Positions 16,163 to 25,469 of a stretch of DNA of 64,000 nt are shown piece after piece. Made by a program: the position numbers and the translations under genes. Location of the stretch: NCBI RefSeq assembly GCF_024349785.1, contig NZ_AP018818.1, positions 248,001 through 312,000 on the forward strand, given 5' to 3'. Within the stretch, counting starts at the first letter, position 1, and each line of letters starts with the position of its first letter. Under the pieces are notes generated by a model. It was not told where the DNA came from, made no database searches, and worked only from the letters and a program-made list of their open reading frames with translations. The stretch is from Sphingomonas bisphenolicum. Its GTDB lineage: Bacteria; Pseudomonadota; Alphaproteobacteria; Sphingomonadales; Sphingomonadaceae.

Positions 16163-18136
16163 TTACCAGTTGGCGCCGAAGCTGATGAGATGGAAGGCGA
16201 GCGCCACCCACAGCATGACGACGGCGGCGCCGAGCAACAGCACGCTCCATAGCCTGCCGAACCAGCCACGCTTGTTCCTGAAGGCCAGCCAGGCGTTCCA
16301 GCCGGCGACGCCGACGAAGCCGAAGAAGAGCAGCAGTCCGGCGATCTGGTTGAACCAGATGAGACCGGCCGACGTCACATAATCGCTCGCTATGACTACC
16401 ACAGCGACCCAGCTGCCGAGTAGCCCCAGCATAGCCCAGGCGCAGGCGGGCACGACGCGATGCAGCGCCAGGTCACGACCCGTCAGTTCCAGCTTCGCGC
16501 CATAGCGCTTGCGGTTGATGGCGCCGACGGGCCAGGCGAGCGCAGTCAGAACCAGAATGGCCAGCGCCCCGATCGCCAACGGCTTAAGCCAGGCGCTATT
16601 CTTGTACCAAGGCACCGGATCCCACACCATGATCGGTGCGACCGGGCCGTAGAAGACCCGCGTGACCTTGCCATTTTCGACACGTGCCGCGAATTGGTCG
16701 CCATCCTCGGTCGATTGCCAGACATAGGGCGAGACCTCGACCCATTTGCGCGGCGCACCGCCGATGGTCTTGAACGCGGGTACGGACAGCTTGCCATCCT
16801 TGTCCGTGCCAACGTCCATCTGGCTGAGAAAACCCATCATCGCCGCCCAGTTTTCGACCGGCGCACGGCTGGTGCCATAGGTGCCGGCAACCTGCGCCGC
16901 ATGGGCCTTGGCCGTCGCCAGTTCCTTGGGCGCGGGCTTAGGCGCGGGAAAATAGCGGTCGGCGAACTGCTTGAAGAAACTGTTGCGGATCGGACCGACC
17001 GCGCCGTCTTTCCCCATGCTGTTCAGCGAGATGTAGATGCCGACATTCTTGCTGGGAAAGAGCGACAGATCGGAATGGAACCAGCGCGTATCGCCGCCAT
17101 GGGCGATGGCGCTGATGCCGTTGATCTTTTCCTCATAGAAGCCGAGCATCATGTGGTTGAGGCCCGGTAGCGGCTCGTTGGCGGGCGAATGCATCAGCTT
17201 GGTCGTTTCAGGCTTCAACAGCGGACCGCCATCATTAAGGTGCGCGATCATGAATTTCGCCATGTCGGCGCCGCTGATGGACGAACTGCCGGCCGGGGCG
17301 ACCGAGACGATCTCGAACGGCTTGCCCTCGCCCGATCCCAACTGATAGCCTGTGGCCATGTGCGGCTGGAGCGCGGCCGGCAGAGGCTGGCGGAAGCTCG
17401 CATATTTCATGCCGAGACGCTGGAAGATATTGCGTTCGATATAGTCGTCGAACGGCATACCGCTGACCCGTTGCACGATATAGCCGGCCAGCGCGGTCGC
17501 GTAGTTGGAATAGGCCGGCGTCGATCCGGGCGCATAGACACGGTGCGGCGTCCAGCGCTTCAAGGCGACTTCCAGCGTCGGAATATTATCGCTCTTGCCG
17601 ATCAGGTCGCGGCCCGCTTCCTCGAACCCGGCCGTGTGCGTCATGATGTTGCGCAGCGTGATCGGCTTGCCATCGAAAGGCGGAATCTTGAAGTCGAGAT
17701 ATTGATTGATGTCGGCGTCGAGGTTCAGCTTGCCTGCCTCCACCTGCTGCATCACCGCCGTCCAGGTGTAGAGCTTCGACACCGAACCGGGGCGGAAAAG
17801 GGTGGTGGCCGGATCGACCGGCCTGCGCTTGGCGACATCGGCATAGCCGAAGCCGCGCTGTGTCAGCACCTGCCCGTCCTTGACGATGACGACCACGGCG
17901 CCGGCAACATCCCCCCGTGCCAGGGCATAAGGCAGGAACCCGTCGAGCCAGGCGTCGGCATCCTGTTTGGTCAGCATATGCTGCCCATCGAGCACGGGCG
18001 CAATCGGCACGACGGCGCCGGGCCTCGCGGCTGGCTGCGGCAGCAGCGAGGGCGCATCGAGGGGCGCCTGTTGCGCCACGGTAACGCCGCCGGCCAGCGC
18101 CAGCGCGCCGGCGGCCAGATATTTCATCCATCGCAT
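16163..18136 (-). CDS. Serine beta-lactamase-family hydrolase (S12) with C-terminal membrane domain
   Basis: 657 residues from the ATG at 18136 (MRWMKYLAAGALALAGGVTVAQQ signal peptide; AGGGAAGGG upstream). A more distal ATG at 18184 forms an ATGA overlap with the D-aminoacylase stop but adds 16 polar residues. Motifs: SxxK S118-V-S-K121, YSN 209-211, HGG 346-348. After the catalytic and beta domains the last 140 residues contain about four hydrophobic helices ending AFHLISFGANW, so the hydrolase is membrane-fixed with its active site probably in the periplasm. It is the intact counterpart of the frameshifted gene at 6070-8027. It lies in an operon with the D-aminoacylase, epimerase and POT transporter, which supports a role on D-amino-acid-containing peptides. 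Confidence 0.86.
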   Translation of the reverse strand: MRWMKYLAAGALALAGGVTVAQQAPLDAPSLLPQPAARPGAVVPIAPVLDGQHMLTKQDADAWLDGFLPYALARGDVAGAVVVIVKDGQVLTQRGFGYADVAKRRPVDPATTLFRPGSVSKLYTWTAVMQQVEAGKLNLDADINQYLDFKIPPFDGKPITLRNIMTHTAGFEEAGRDLIGKSDNIPTLEVALKRWTPHRVYAPGSTPAYSNYATALAGYIVQRVSGMPFDDYIERNIFQRLGMKYASFRQPLPAALQPHMATGYQLGSGEGKPFEIVSVAPAGSSSISGADMAKFMIAHLNDGGPLLKPETTKLMHSPANEPLPGLNHMMLGFYEEKINGISAIAHGGDTRWFHSDLSLFPSKNVGIYISLNSMGKDGAVGPIRNSFFKQFADRYFPAPKPAPKELATAKAHAAQVAGTYGTSRAPVENWAAMMGFLSQMDVGTDKDGKLSVPAFKTIGGAPRKWVEVSPYVWQSTEDGDQFAARVENGKVTRVFYGPVAPIMVWDPVPWYKNSAWLKPLAIGALAILVLTALAWPVGAINRKRYGAKLELTGRDLALHRVVPACAWAMLGLLGSWVAVVVIASDYVTSAGLIWFNQIAGLLLFFGFVGVAGWNAWLAFRNKRGWFGRLWSVLLLGAAVVMLWVALAFHLISFGANW

Positions 18137-18180
18137 GATGCTGCGCCCTTCCCTGTTGAAGCTGTGTGAAGATTGTCCCG

Positions 18181-19680
18181 TCATGGTTGTGCCAGCCCGC
18201 TGCGGATGGCCTGTCCGGGGAACTGGCCGTCGATTACCCGCCCGTCGCGCGCCATTAACGTGCCGCCGACCAAGACGTAGCGGATGCCGACCGACGCCTG
18301 CATCGGCTTTTCGAATGTCGCACTGTCCTTGATCTTCGCCGGGTCGAAGACGGTGATGTCCGCATCGGCGCCCACAGCGAGGCGTCCCTTGCGCGCCATC
18401 TGGGGCGATATCTTTTCCAGCCTGCGGGCCGGCATGATCGTCATCTTGGCGATCGCGGTCTTGAGGTCGAGCAGCTTGCGATCGCGGACATAGACGCCCA
18501 GCACTCGCGCGAAAGTGCCCGCACCGCGCGGATGCTCGCCCGATGTGGTCCAGGGTACACCGTCCGATGCGATGCTAACCACAGGATCGGTGACGGCCAG
18601 ATCGACGATGTCGCTGGGGATGACGTGGATGATGACGGCGGCGTCTGGCTGTTCCTTGCGGTAGCGCTCGAACGTCGCCTGCGTCAGCCGCTCGCCGGTG
18701 GCGGGCCACTGAACCGCTTCATAACTCACGCCGTTGCGCTGCTCCCATCCGTCCGAAAAGAAGCTGGAGCCGATGGCGGTGCTGCCGGCGGTATAGGGAT
18801 AAGCCTCGGTCGTAATGTCGATGCCATGGGCCTGCGCGCCCTTCACCAGTTCGAGCAGCGTCGGCACGTCGCCAAGGCCGGTCGAGGCGATATGCACGAT
18901 CTGAAGCGACGCCCCGGTGGTCGCCGCGTCAGCAATCACTTCCTGCACGACCGCGATCGGCACGCCGCTCGCCTTGTCGAGCGGACGACTGCGGACATGC
19001 GTGAAGACCGGCGCCCCAGTCTTGCCCGCCGCCTGGAAAATGCGGAAAATCTCGCGCCGTCCGGCGCCCGGCACATATTCTATGCCAAGGCCATAGCCGA
19101 GCGCGCCGGCCTTCACGTCCCGGTCCATCAGATCGGCGATCTGCCTCTCCTGCGTGGGGTCGGCGCTCTTGGCCAGCATCGCCGGATCGGCCGCAACCTG
19201 ATGTGGACCACTTTGCGCGCAGGACTTGGCCGACAGGACCTGCAACCGCGCACAGATGTGGGAGGCAGACGCGCCAAAATTGATGAGAGCCTTGCCCCGC
19301 ATCCGGGCGTGGAGATCGGCGACCGGCAACGTGCCGATCTCCATGTCGATCGCCGTGGTCACGCCGTCCAGCAGTTGCAGTCGCTCCGCCACGGGATCCT
19401 GTCCATGGGCGTGCAGGTCGATGAAACCAGGCGCAACCACCATGTTCCTGGCATCGAGCCGCCTCCCCCCGCCGAGCGATGCCGTCGAGATGGCCGCAAT
19501 ACGTCCATCCTTGATAGCGATATCGGCGATTTCGTCCCGGCCGCTATCCGGATCGATCACCCGTCCGCCGGCCAGGATCAGGTCATAGCCTGGGGCAGGA
19601 ACAGCAAGCGCTTCTCCCGCCAGCAGCAGTCCTGCAACTACCGCCGCTCCATGCCGGAAGGAAGAATAGGCAGCGCGCAT
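18181..19680 (-). CDS. Exported N-acyl-D-amino-acid deacylase (D-aminoacylase family)
   Basis: 499 residues with a signal peptide (about 1-26, ending EALAVPA). It shows the amidohydrolase-3/D-aminoacylase fold with the metal site intact: HxH in APGFIDLHAHGQD, His in VFTHVRSR, His in QIVHIAST, and Asp in SIASDGVPW. The late GGRTFARVLG equivalent (GAGTFARVLG) is typical of the family. It hydrolyses N-acyl-D-amino acids to D-amino acid and carboxylate; exact side-chain preference is unknown. AAGGA lies 8 nt before the ATG. It comes first after the TBDT (76-bp gap) and its stop abuts the S12 hydrolase. The canonical motif contrasts with the altered paralogue at 2188-3822. Confidence 0.86.
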   Translation of the reverse strand: MRAAYSSFRHGAAVVAGLLLAGEALAVPAPGYDLILAGGRVIDPDSGRDEIADIAIKDGRIAAISTASLGGGRRLDARNMVVAPGFIDLHAHGQDPVAERLQLLDGVTTAIDMEIGTLPVADLHARMRGKALINFGASASHICARLQVLSAKSCAQSGPHQVAADPAMLAKSADPTQERQIADLMDRDVKAGALGYGLGIEYVPGAGRREIFRIFQAAGKTGAPVFTHVRSRPLDKASGVPIAVVQEVIADAATTGASLQIVHIASTGLGDVPTLLELVKGAQAHGIDITTEAYPYTAGSTAIGSSFFSDGWEQRNGVSYEAVQWPATGERLTQATFERYRKEQPDAAVIIHVIPSDIVDLAVTDPVVSIASDGVPWTTSGEHPRGAGTFARVLGVYVRDRKLLDLKTAIAKMTIMPARRLEKISPQMARKGRLAVGADADITVFDPAKIKDSATFEKPMQASVGIRYVLVGGTLMARDGRVIDGQFPGQAIRSGLAQP

Positions 19681-19756
19681 CTTCAGATCCTTTCATCAAG
19701 AATGCCGGACGACGACGGGCAAGGACCCCATCGCCGTCCGTATCGCTGTCGGGCGA

Positions 19757-22456
19757 TCAGAAGTTCAGCTTCACGCCGCCGGAGAAGTAGCGGCCGATCA
19801 CATCGTAATTCGCGTTGGTATATTGCGACAGCGGCGGATCGCGATCGAACAGGTTGTTGACGTTGCCGTAGAGGGTGAAGGCGCCCACCTTGAAGCGGAC
19901 GGCAAGATCGACATAGGTGCGTCCGCCAATGTCGTTGTTGAGCGGCAACTGGCCGTTCGGACCGGGCACATAGGTATATTTTCCGCCGCTGACATGCCGG
20001 ACGCGCAGGTCCGCGCCGAAATGTGGGTCATCATAGCCGACCGACGTCGTCACTCGCCATTTTGGCGTGGAGAAGGCCGTATCGCCTCCGACGATACCCG
20101 CGCGGTCGGTGGTGGTGACGCCGTCGTCGATCAGCAGTTCCATGACATGGGTCGCCAGCGACCGGACGGTGACACGCCCCGCCCCTACCGGCACCTGATA
20201 GGCGGCTTCAATATCCAGCCCTTTGGTCTTATACTGGGCGAGGTTGCGATAGGTGCGCAGAACCGAGACGAGGCCGCCATTGGCGTCACGCTCGATCAGG
20301 CCACCGCACAGATTGTCGTTCGGATTCTGCGCAGCGCAGAGGTTCAGCACGTCCTGAGGTGCAAGCGTGACGATTACACCATCAATCTTGATCTTGTAGA
20401 AATCGACCGACAGGCGCAGTCCCGGCACGAAGTGCGGCGAATAGGAGCCGCCCAAAGTCAAAGTGTGCGAGATTTCCGGGTCGAGCGCCGGATTGCCGCC
20501 CGTATAGCTGAATACGTTCAGCGCTACCGAATTATTGCGGAACGGATCCTGCATATTGTCGATGTTGGTGGCGCGACCCAAATAATATTCGTTGATGCTG
20601 GGCGAACGGATGTCACGTGAGTAGACGGCACGCAACAGCAGATCGTTGACCAGTCGAAGAGTACCGCCAGTCTTCCACGACCAGATGCCGCCGCTTGTGC
20701 TGTAATCGGAATAGCGGGCCGCGCCGTTCACTTCCAGTTTGGCCGTGTCCGCTACGTCGAGTAGCGGTATCGCGACTTCAGCAAAGAATTCCTTGACGTT
20801 GAAGCCGCCATTGGTGGGCGCATAGTTGAGCGTAGCGAAAGCGCGGGTCGCCGACAGCGCGTCGATCGAGTTGGTAACGAATTCTTCCCAGCGGAAATCG
20901 CCGCCCACTGCAATGTCGACCGGACCGGCCCAGGTGGAGAAAGGCTGGCCACTCACGCTGAAGCCTGCCGCGTCCAGCTTGGTGGTGCTGGTCGAGGAGG
21001 CATCGCCAAAGGCATAGGCCCGGCCGGCATCGCTGATCTTGCCATTGCCAAGAATGTCGATCGGCACGCAGGCGGCGTCGTCATTGCCCGTGCTGGCATC
21101 CGCATTGACACGGCAGACCGGGCTGCCATTGACCAGCACTGCGTCGATCGCTTTGTTGAAGCGCGCCGCGATACGCTGATTGCCCAGCGTCTGGCGGTTT
21201 CGCAATTCGCCATGGTCATAATAGAGCTTGTAACTCCAGCCATTGCCGAAGCTGCCGTCCAGCCCGATCGCCCCTTCCAGATTGCGGCGCGCATAGTTGA
21301 ATCGCAACATGCCGTCCGGCCCGACATCGTCCAGGATACGGCCGAGGATGAAGGGGCCGGTGACGCCTGCCGCCGCCAGTTGCGATCTGGCGGTTGCGGT
21401 CAGGAATGCGTTATCTTGCTGGATGACGGAAATCGGCGTTTCCGGAAAGAAGCTGAAGTCGCCCGCCATCCGGTTATAGCTGCCTTCGGCCCAGATCTTC
21501 AGATTGTCGGTCAGGTCGTAGCTGATACGGGCGAAAAGATTGGTTCGTTCATAGGGGGTACTGACCGACAGATAATCATAGATGCTCTGTCCACCGCCGC
21601 CGATGGTCTGCTGGCCAAAGGTTTCGCTGCCCAACGGTAGCGGGCCGACCGATCCGTCCGGGTTGAATACAAGATTATAGGGAACCGCGGAGGTGCTGAG
21701 GATCGATCCACCACGATTGAGAATGGTATAGTTGACGTCATCCGTCAGCACGAGCTGGCCGTCGGCGCGCTGGAACAGCCCGCCGTTCAGGTTCGGCCGG
21801 GAATCGCGATCGAACGCGCCCTTGCTCTTGAGATATTCGCCGCCGACCATGATATGGCCGCGATCACCCGCGAATTTCGTACCCCAGGCCATGTCGCCGC
21901 CGAAACGGTAGCCATCACCCCGCGACGAGATGCCGGTGTTGGCGCCCATTTTCCAGCCGGTCAGATCATCGTCCAGAATGACGTTGACGACACCCGCGAC
22001 CGCGCCGGAACCCCAGGCGGCCGATGCGCCGCCCGTCACCACATCGACCCGCTTGATCAGATTCTGCGGCACGCTGTTCAGATCGGCGCTGCCGGTAAAG
22101 CGATGTCCGTTAAGGAGCGTCAGCGTGCGCACCGCGGTCAAGCCGCGCAAATCGGCGGGTGAAGCAGCGGCAGTGGTGTTGCCGGTGGTGGTTTCCGGGG
22201 TCGATGTCGGCCGGAATTGCGGGATGTCGTTCAGCGCCTGGGCCAGGCTGGGCCGGTCGCCCTGCTGTAATTGTTCCACCCCCAATATGGTGGTGGGCGT
22301 GGGCGCATCGAACCCCTGCCGCTGGATGCGCGATCCGGTTACGATGATTTCGGATTCTGCGACCTGTTCCGCCGGCTGCTGCGCCATGGCGGGCGACATG
22401 CCTGCGATCCCCGCCAACGCGGTGCCCGCAAGCCACAACAAATGGTTGGACTTCAT
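19757..22456 (-). CDS. TonB-dependent outer-membrane receptor of the peptide island
   Basis: 899 residues from the ATG at 22456 (MKSNHLLWLAGTALAGIAGMSPAMAQQ signal peptide). AAAGGGG is 8 nt upstream of this ATG and too close to the ATG two codons earlier. A TonB-box-like ESEIIVTGSRIQRQGF leads into the plug (about 60-180; LLNGHRFTGSADLNSVPQNLIKRVDVVTGGASAAWGSGAVAGVVNVIL), then the 22-strand barrel to the terminal aromatic KLNF. It imports a scarce or large ligand across the outer membrane using TonB energy. Placement before D-aminoacylase, S12 hydrolase, epimerase and peptide transporter suggests oligopeptide or lipopeptide uptake. Dyads at 22585-22618 lie upstream. Confidence 0.88.
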   Translation of the reverse strand: MKSNHLLWLAGTALAGIAGMSPAMAQQPAEQVAESEIIVTGSRIQRQGFDAPTPTTILGVEQLQQGDRPSLAQALNDIPQFRPTSTPETTTGNTTAAASPADLRGLTAVRTLTLLNGHRFTGSADLNSVPQNLIKRVDVVTGGASAAWGSGAVAGVVNVILDDDLTGWKMGANTGISSRGDGYRFGGDMAWGTKFAGDRGHIMVGGEYLKSKGAFDRDSRPNLNGGLFQRADGQLVLTDDVNYTILNRGGSILSTSAVPYNLVFNPDGSVGPLPLGSETFGQQTIGGGGQSIYDYLSVSTPYERTNLFARISYDLTDNLKIWAEGSYNRMAGDFSFFPETPISVIQQDNAFLTATARSQLAAAGVTGPFILGRILDDVGPDGMLRFNYARRNLEGAIGLDGSFGNGWSYKLYYDHGELRNRQTLGNQRIAARFNKAIDAVLVNGSPVCRVNADASTGNDDAACVPIDILGNGKISDAGRAYAFGDASSTSTTKLDAAGFSVSGQPFSTWAGPVDIAVGGDFRWEEFVTNSIDALSATRAFATLNYAPTNGGFNVKEFFAEVAIPLLDVADTAKLEVNGAARYSDYSTSGGIWSWKTGGTLRLVNDLLLRAVYSRDIRSPSINEYYLGRATNIDNMQDPFRNNSVALNVFSYTGGNPALDPEISHTLTLGGSYSPHFVPGLRLSVDFYKIKIDGVIVTLAPQDVLNLCAAQNPNDNLCGGLIERDANGGLVSVLRTYRNLAQYKTKGLDIEAAYQVPVGAGRVTVRSLATHVMELLIDDGVTTTDRAGIVGGDTAFSTPKWRVTTSVGYDDPHFGADLRVRHVSGGKYTYVPGPNGQLPLNNDIGGRTYVDLAVRFKVGAFTLYGNVNNLFDRDPPLSQYTNANYDVIGRYFSGGVKLNF

Positions 22457-22584
22457 GCTCATACCCCTTTGCACCCATCGAAGGGGCGCAGCACGCCAAG
22501 GCCGTCCGCTTATACTTCGCCTATTTCTCGCCTGGCGTAACCGCTTCCTCCGATTCAAGTGAGAAGGATAAGAACATTAATATG

Positions 22585-22618
22585 AGGACAATTCAATCCT
22601 AAATGAGATAGAATTGTC
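22585..22618. promoter_or_regulatory. Nested dyads upstream of the TBDT
   Basis: AGGA-N8-TCCT (22585-22600) overlaps a second inverted repeat, GACAATTC (22587-22594) and GAATTGTC (22611-22618). The first resembles the operon B dyad; the second shares GACAAT half-sites with 8101-8123. Candidate operator region. Confidence 0.45.
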
Positions 22619-22624
22619 ATATCA

Positions 22625-22659
22625 GAAAAATAAAGCCGCCGATCGAGTTGATCGGCGGC
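22625..22659 (-). terminator. Rho-independent terminator of the S12 gene at 22671
   Basis: GCCGCCGATC-GAGTT-GATCGGCGGC forms a perfect 10-bp stem (22635-22659). Read on the minus strand it is followed by TTTATTTTTC (22634-22625). Confidence 0.85.
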
Positions 22660-22670
22660 GTGGGATCGAG

Positions 22671-24179
22671 TCATTTCCCGGTGGACGGGACCAGATGATA
22701 GGTAACGTGCGGCTGGGAACCGAAGGAAAGGCGAAGATCGTCCGGCGCGCCGTAGAACAGCAGCCGGTCATAGGGGCCACCCGCTCGTGCGCCGGTCACT
22801 TGTTCATAGAGCGTCGGCCCGATCTGCTCCCAATAGCTTTTGCGTCCCTGCGCCTCGACCAGCAGGCCATGTTCGCCCTGAATTGAAAGCTTGAGATCGC
22901 CCGCCGGATCGGCCGGCTTGGCATAGTCGCGACGATTGACGCGGTAAGCGCCGACCGGTGGCGCCGCGCCAGCCTGCGTCCAGCGCGTTGCAGGGGCTTG
23001 CGGGAAGAGGCGCCCGACGATCGCGTCGCTCAGTTCGGTGCGAGCCCCATAGCTTCCTTGCCCGCCCGTCATCGACACGAAGAAACCAAAATCCGCTTCG
23101 GGCGCAAGCAGCAGATAGCTGTGAAAATCCATGGTGTTGCCGCCATGACCAACCAGGCGAGGCCCCGCTTCGCGCGCGACCATGAAGCCATGGGCCATGC
23201 CCGGTAGCCCCGGCGCGTTAGCGATCGAGTCGCTTTCGAGGAAATGAACCGATTCCGGCTTCAGGATGCGCGCCGCACCCAGCGCGCCATTGCCCAACAT
23301 CGCCAGCATGAAGCGCGCCATGTCAGGCGCCGTCGCCGCGGCCGATCCGGCGGGCATGATCTTGTCATAGCGCTCATAAGGCTTCGCCTTGTAACGCCCA
23401 TCCGCAAAGGCATAGCCCAGCGCCATATGGGCGGCATTGGCACCCGTCAGCGGTTCGCGGAACGTGCTGGTCGTCATGCCAAGCGGCTTGAAAATATGGC
23501 GTTCCACATAATCCGGGAAGGGTTCGCCGGACACGCGCTCGACGATATAGCCGGCCAGCGCCGCACCATAGTTGGAATAGGAAATCTCTCCGCCGGGCGC
23601 CCAGAGCCGCTGGGGAATATGAGTCTTGAGGAAGGATTGATAGGCCTCCTCCTTTTCCCATTCCCCTTCGGCGTAAGACAGGTCGCTCATCCCCACAGCG
23701 TGGGCGAAGAGATCGCGAACCTTGATCGGCTTGCCTTCAAACGGCGGAATTGCATAATCGAGATAGCGATTGACGTCGACATCCAGGTCGACTTTGCCGG
23801 CCTCCACCTGCTGCATCAGCGCCGCCCAGGTGAAAAGCTTTGATACCGATCCTGGTCGAAACAGCGTGTGCTGCCCATCCACTGGGATGCCGCGATCGAC
23901 ATCGGCGAAGCCATAGCCGCGCGTCATCACTACCTTGCCACGATAGACGACGGTAATGACAGCCCCCGCCACTTCGCGCTGCGCGATCTGCTGCGCCATA
24001 ATGCCGTCGATGAAATCCGGCAGCCCTACGATGCGACTCCTGTCGAGGGAGACGGGCGCCGATGCCTGCGGCGCCTTCGCCAACGCCATATTGCCGGACG
24101 GCGCCAGCAGCAGAAGGGCCGCGGCGCCGCCCAAGGCGAGCCTCCACCCGCGCCTGTCATGATGGTCGAGATGCATCAT
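22671..24179 (-). CDS. Exported serine beta-lactamase-family hydrolase (S12)
   Basis: 502 residues with an N-terminal hydrophobic signal (GWRLALGGAAALLLLAPSGNMALA). Motifs: SxxK S111-V-S-K114, YSN 201-203, and HGG in RLVGHGGNTMDFHS. It has the same N-terminal plan as the copies at 6070 and 16163 (LFRPGSVSKLFTW, NRYLDYAIPPFEGKPI) but ends after the beta-sandwich without C-terminal membrane helices. GAGGGG precedes the paired ATGs at 24179/24176. It is divergently arranged with the M19-like dipeptidase across a 99-bp gap and has its own terminator (22625-22659). Likely a periplasmic peptidase or esterase acting with the dipeptidase; D-aminopeptidase-type activity is plausible but unproven. Confidence 0.86.
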   Translation of the reverse strand: MMHLDHHDRRGWRLALGGAAALLLLAPSGNMALAKAPQASAPVSLDRSRIVGLPDFIDGIMAQQIAQREVAGAVITVVYRGKVVMTRGYGFADVDRGIPVDGQHTLFRPGSVSKLFTWAALMQQVEAGKVDLDVDVNRYLDYAIPPFEGKPIKVRDLFAHAVGMSDLSYAEGEWEKEEAYQSFLKTHIPQRLWAPGGEISYSNYGAALAGYIVERVSGEPFPDYVERHIFKPLGMTTSTFREPLTGANAAHMALGYAFADGRYKAKPYERYDKIMPAGSAAATAPDMARFMLAMLGNGALGAARILKPESVHFLESDSIANAPGLPGMAHGFMVAREAGPRLVGHGGNTMDFHSYLLLAPEADFGFFVSMTGGQGSYGARTELSDAIVGRLFPQAPATRWTQAGAAPPVGAYRVNRRDYAKPADPAGDLKLSIQGEHGLLVEAQGRKSYWEQIGPTLYEQVTGARAGGPYDRLLFYGAPDDLRLSFGSQPHVTYHLVPSTGK

Positions 24180-24278
24180 TTCCGCCCCTCATATATTCTC
24201 GTATCAGGAATTATTTCTCTATACAGGATGAAACATAATCGGCAAACTCTTTTCCAATTCGACAAGAAGGGATTGGAC
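24180..24278. promoter_or_regulatory. Divergent promoter gap, S12 hydrolase / dipeptidase
   Basis: This AT-rich gap holds TATCAGGAATTATTTCTC (24202-24219) and TTTTCCAATTCGACAA (24250-24265). The second matches TTTTCCAATCTGACAA at 8090-8105 in all but two positions, suggesting common regulation of the two S12 genes. Confidence 0.4.
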
Positions 24279-25424
24279 ATGGACAAGATAAACAGCGTTT
24301 CGCGGCGGCAATTGCTGGCCGGCACGGTCACGGCCGCAGCACTGGCTTTTCCGATGATCAATGGCGGCCTCTATCAGGCCCATGCGGCTTCACCGCGCCG
24401 TTATTCGAAGCGAGTGACCGATCTGGTGAAAGGGTCGCTCATCATCGACATGCTGGGGCCGTTGACGCTCGACTTCCGCCCGGACGTCTATGCCGAGCCG
24501 GTGAGCGAAAAATGGGCGGCGGATTTCCGCGCGAGCGGCATTACCGCTTTCCACAACAGCATCGGCATTGGCGGGCCGAACGCGCGCTCTGAAACGCTGC
24601 AATGGCTACTGGCCTGGACCGGCTTCGTCGCGCGCAATCCGCATCTGTTCCAGGGCATAGGGTTGGGTGCCGACCTCGATCGAGCAAAGGCGGACGGCCG
24701 AATGGGAGTCATCATGGGCCTTCAGAATAGCGACCATTTCGAAACATTGGCAGATGTGAAGACATTCTATCAACTGGGACAGCGCGTGTCGCAGTTGACC
24801 TATAACAGCCAGAACAGAATAGGATCGGGCTGCACCGATCGTATCGACGGCGGCCTGTCCGACTATGGCGTCGCGATCGTCGCGGAGATGAACAAGGTCG
24901 GCATGGTGGTCGATGTGTCCCATTGCGGCGACAAGACCACGCTGGACGCCATCGCCATGGCCAGCGGCCCGATCGCGATCACCCACAGCAATTGCCGGGC
25001 GCTCAACAACCATCCCCGCACCAAGACGGACGAGGCGATCAAGGCGCTGGGCGCCAAGGGCGGCGTAATGGGCATTACAGGGGTGCGCAACTTCCTCACC
25101 GCGCAGGAGCCGACGACCATCGCCAATCTGGTCGACCAGGTCGATCATGTCGCCAAGCTGATCGGCATCGACAAGGTCGGCATCGGGTCGGACGCTGACA
25201 TCTACGGTTATGACGATATGGAACCGACCGCCTATGCCAAGCTGAAGGCCGGCTACAAGGGCAGTTACGCCTTTCGCGACAAGATCGACACGGATGGATT
25301 CGACGACCCGCTTAAGATGTATAATCTGGTAGAGGAAATGGTGCGCCGCAATTATTCCGACGATAATGTCCGGGCGGTGCTGGGTGGCAATTTCCGCCGG
25401 TTGCTGGGCACGACCTGGAAATAA
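24279..25424 (+). CDS. Tat-exported M19 (renal-dipeptidase-like) dipeptidase with altered metal site
   Basis: 381 residues from the ATG at 24279 (GAAGGG 7 nt upstream). The N-terminus SVSRRQLLAGTVTAAALAFPMI is a twin-arginine signal. The M19 fold is recognisable from VVDVSHCGDKTTLDA, AITHSNCRALNNHPRTKTDEAIKALGAKGGVMG and VGIGSDADIYG. The usual first metal motif (DxHxD, as in VDGHNDL) is replaced by IIDMLGPLTLDF, and the bridging Glu region reads GLQNSDHF. The His of DVSH and THS and the Asp of GSD remain. It may be mononuclear or a divergent subfamily. Classical M19 enzymes cleave dipeptides, including those with a C-terminal D-residue, which fits the island. It faces the divergent S12 gene and shares a bidirectional terminator with Lrp. 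Confidence 0.82.
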   Translation: MDKINSVSRRQLLAGTVTAAALAFPMINGGLYQAHAASPRRYSKRVTDLVKGSLIIDMLGPLTLDFRPDVYAEPVSEKWAADFRASGITAFHNSIGIGGPNARSETLQWLLAWTGFVARNPHLFQGIGLGADLDRAKADGRMGVIMGLQNSDHFETLADVKTFYQLGQRVSQLTYNSQNRIGSGCTDRIDGGLSDYGVAIVAEMNKVGMVVDVSHCGDKTTLDAIAMASGPIAITHSNCRALNNHPRTKTDEAIKALGAKGGVMGITGVRNFLTAQEPTTIANLVDQVDHVAKLIGIDKVGIGSDADIYGYDDMEPTAYAKLKAGYKGSYAFRDKIDTDGFDDPLKMYNLVEEMVRRNYSDDNVRAVLGGNFRRLLGTTWK

Positions 25425-25436
25425 TATCGACGGAAT

Positions 25437-25469
25437 ATGGCGGCGGGGCGATCAAAATGCCGCCGCCAT
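25437..25469. terminator. Bidirectional hairpin between the dipeptidase and Lrp genes
   Basis: ATGGCGGCGG (25437-25446) pairs perfectly with CCGCCGCCAT (25460-25469) around a 13-nt loop, between two convergent genes. It lacks a strong T-run. Confidence 0.6.

Noticed and set aside
2188..25424. Possible microcystin-degradation (mlr-like) cluster
   Set aside because: S12-type hydrolases and a D-Glu theme recall mlrB, but no MlrA-like membrane protease or MlrC-like M81 peptidase is present, so I do not call it mlr.
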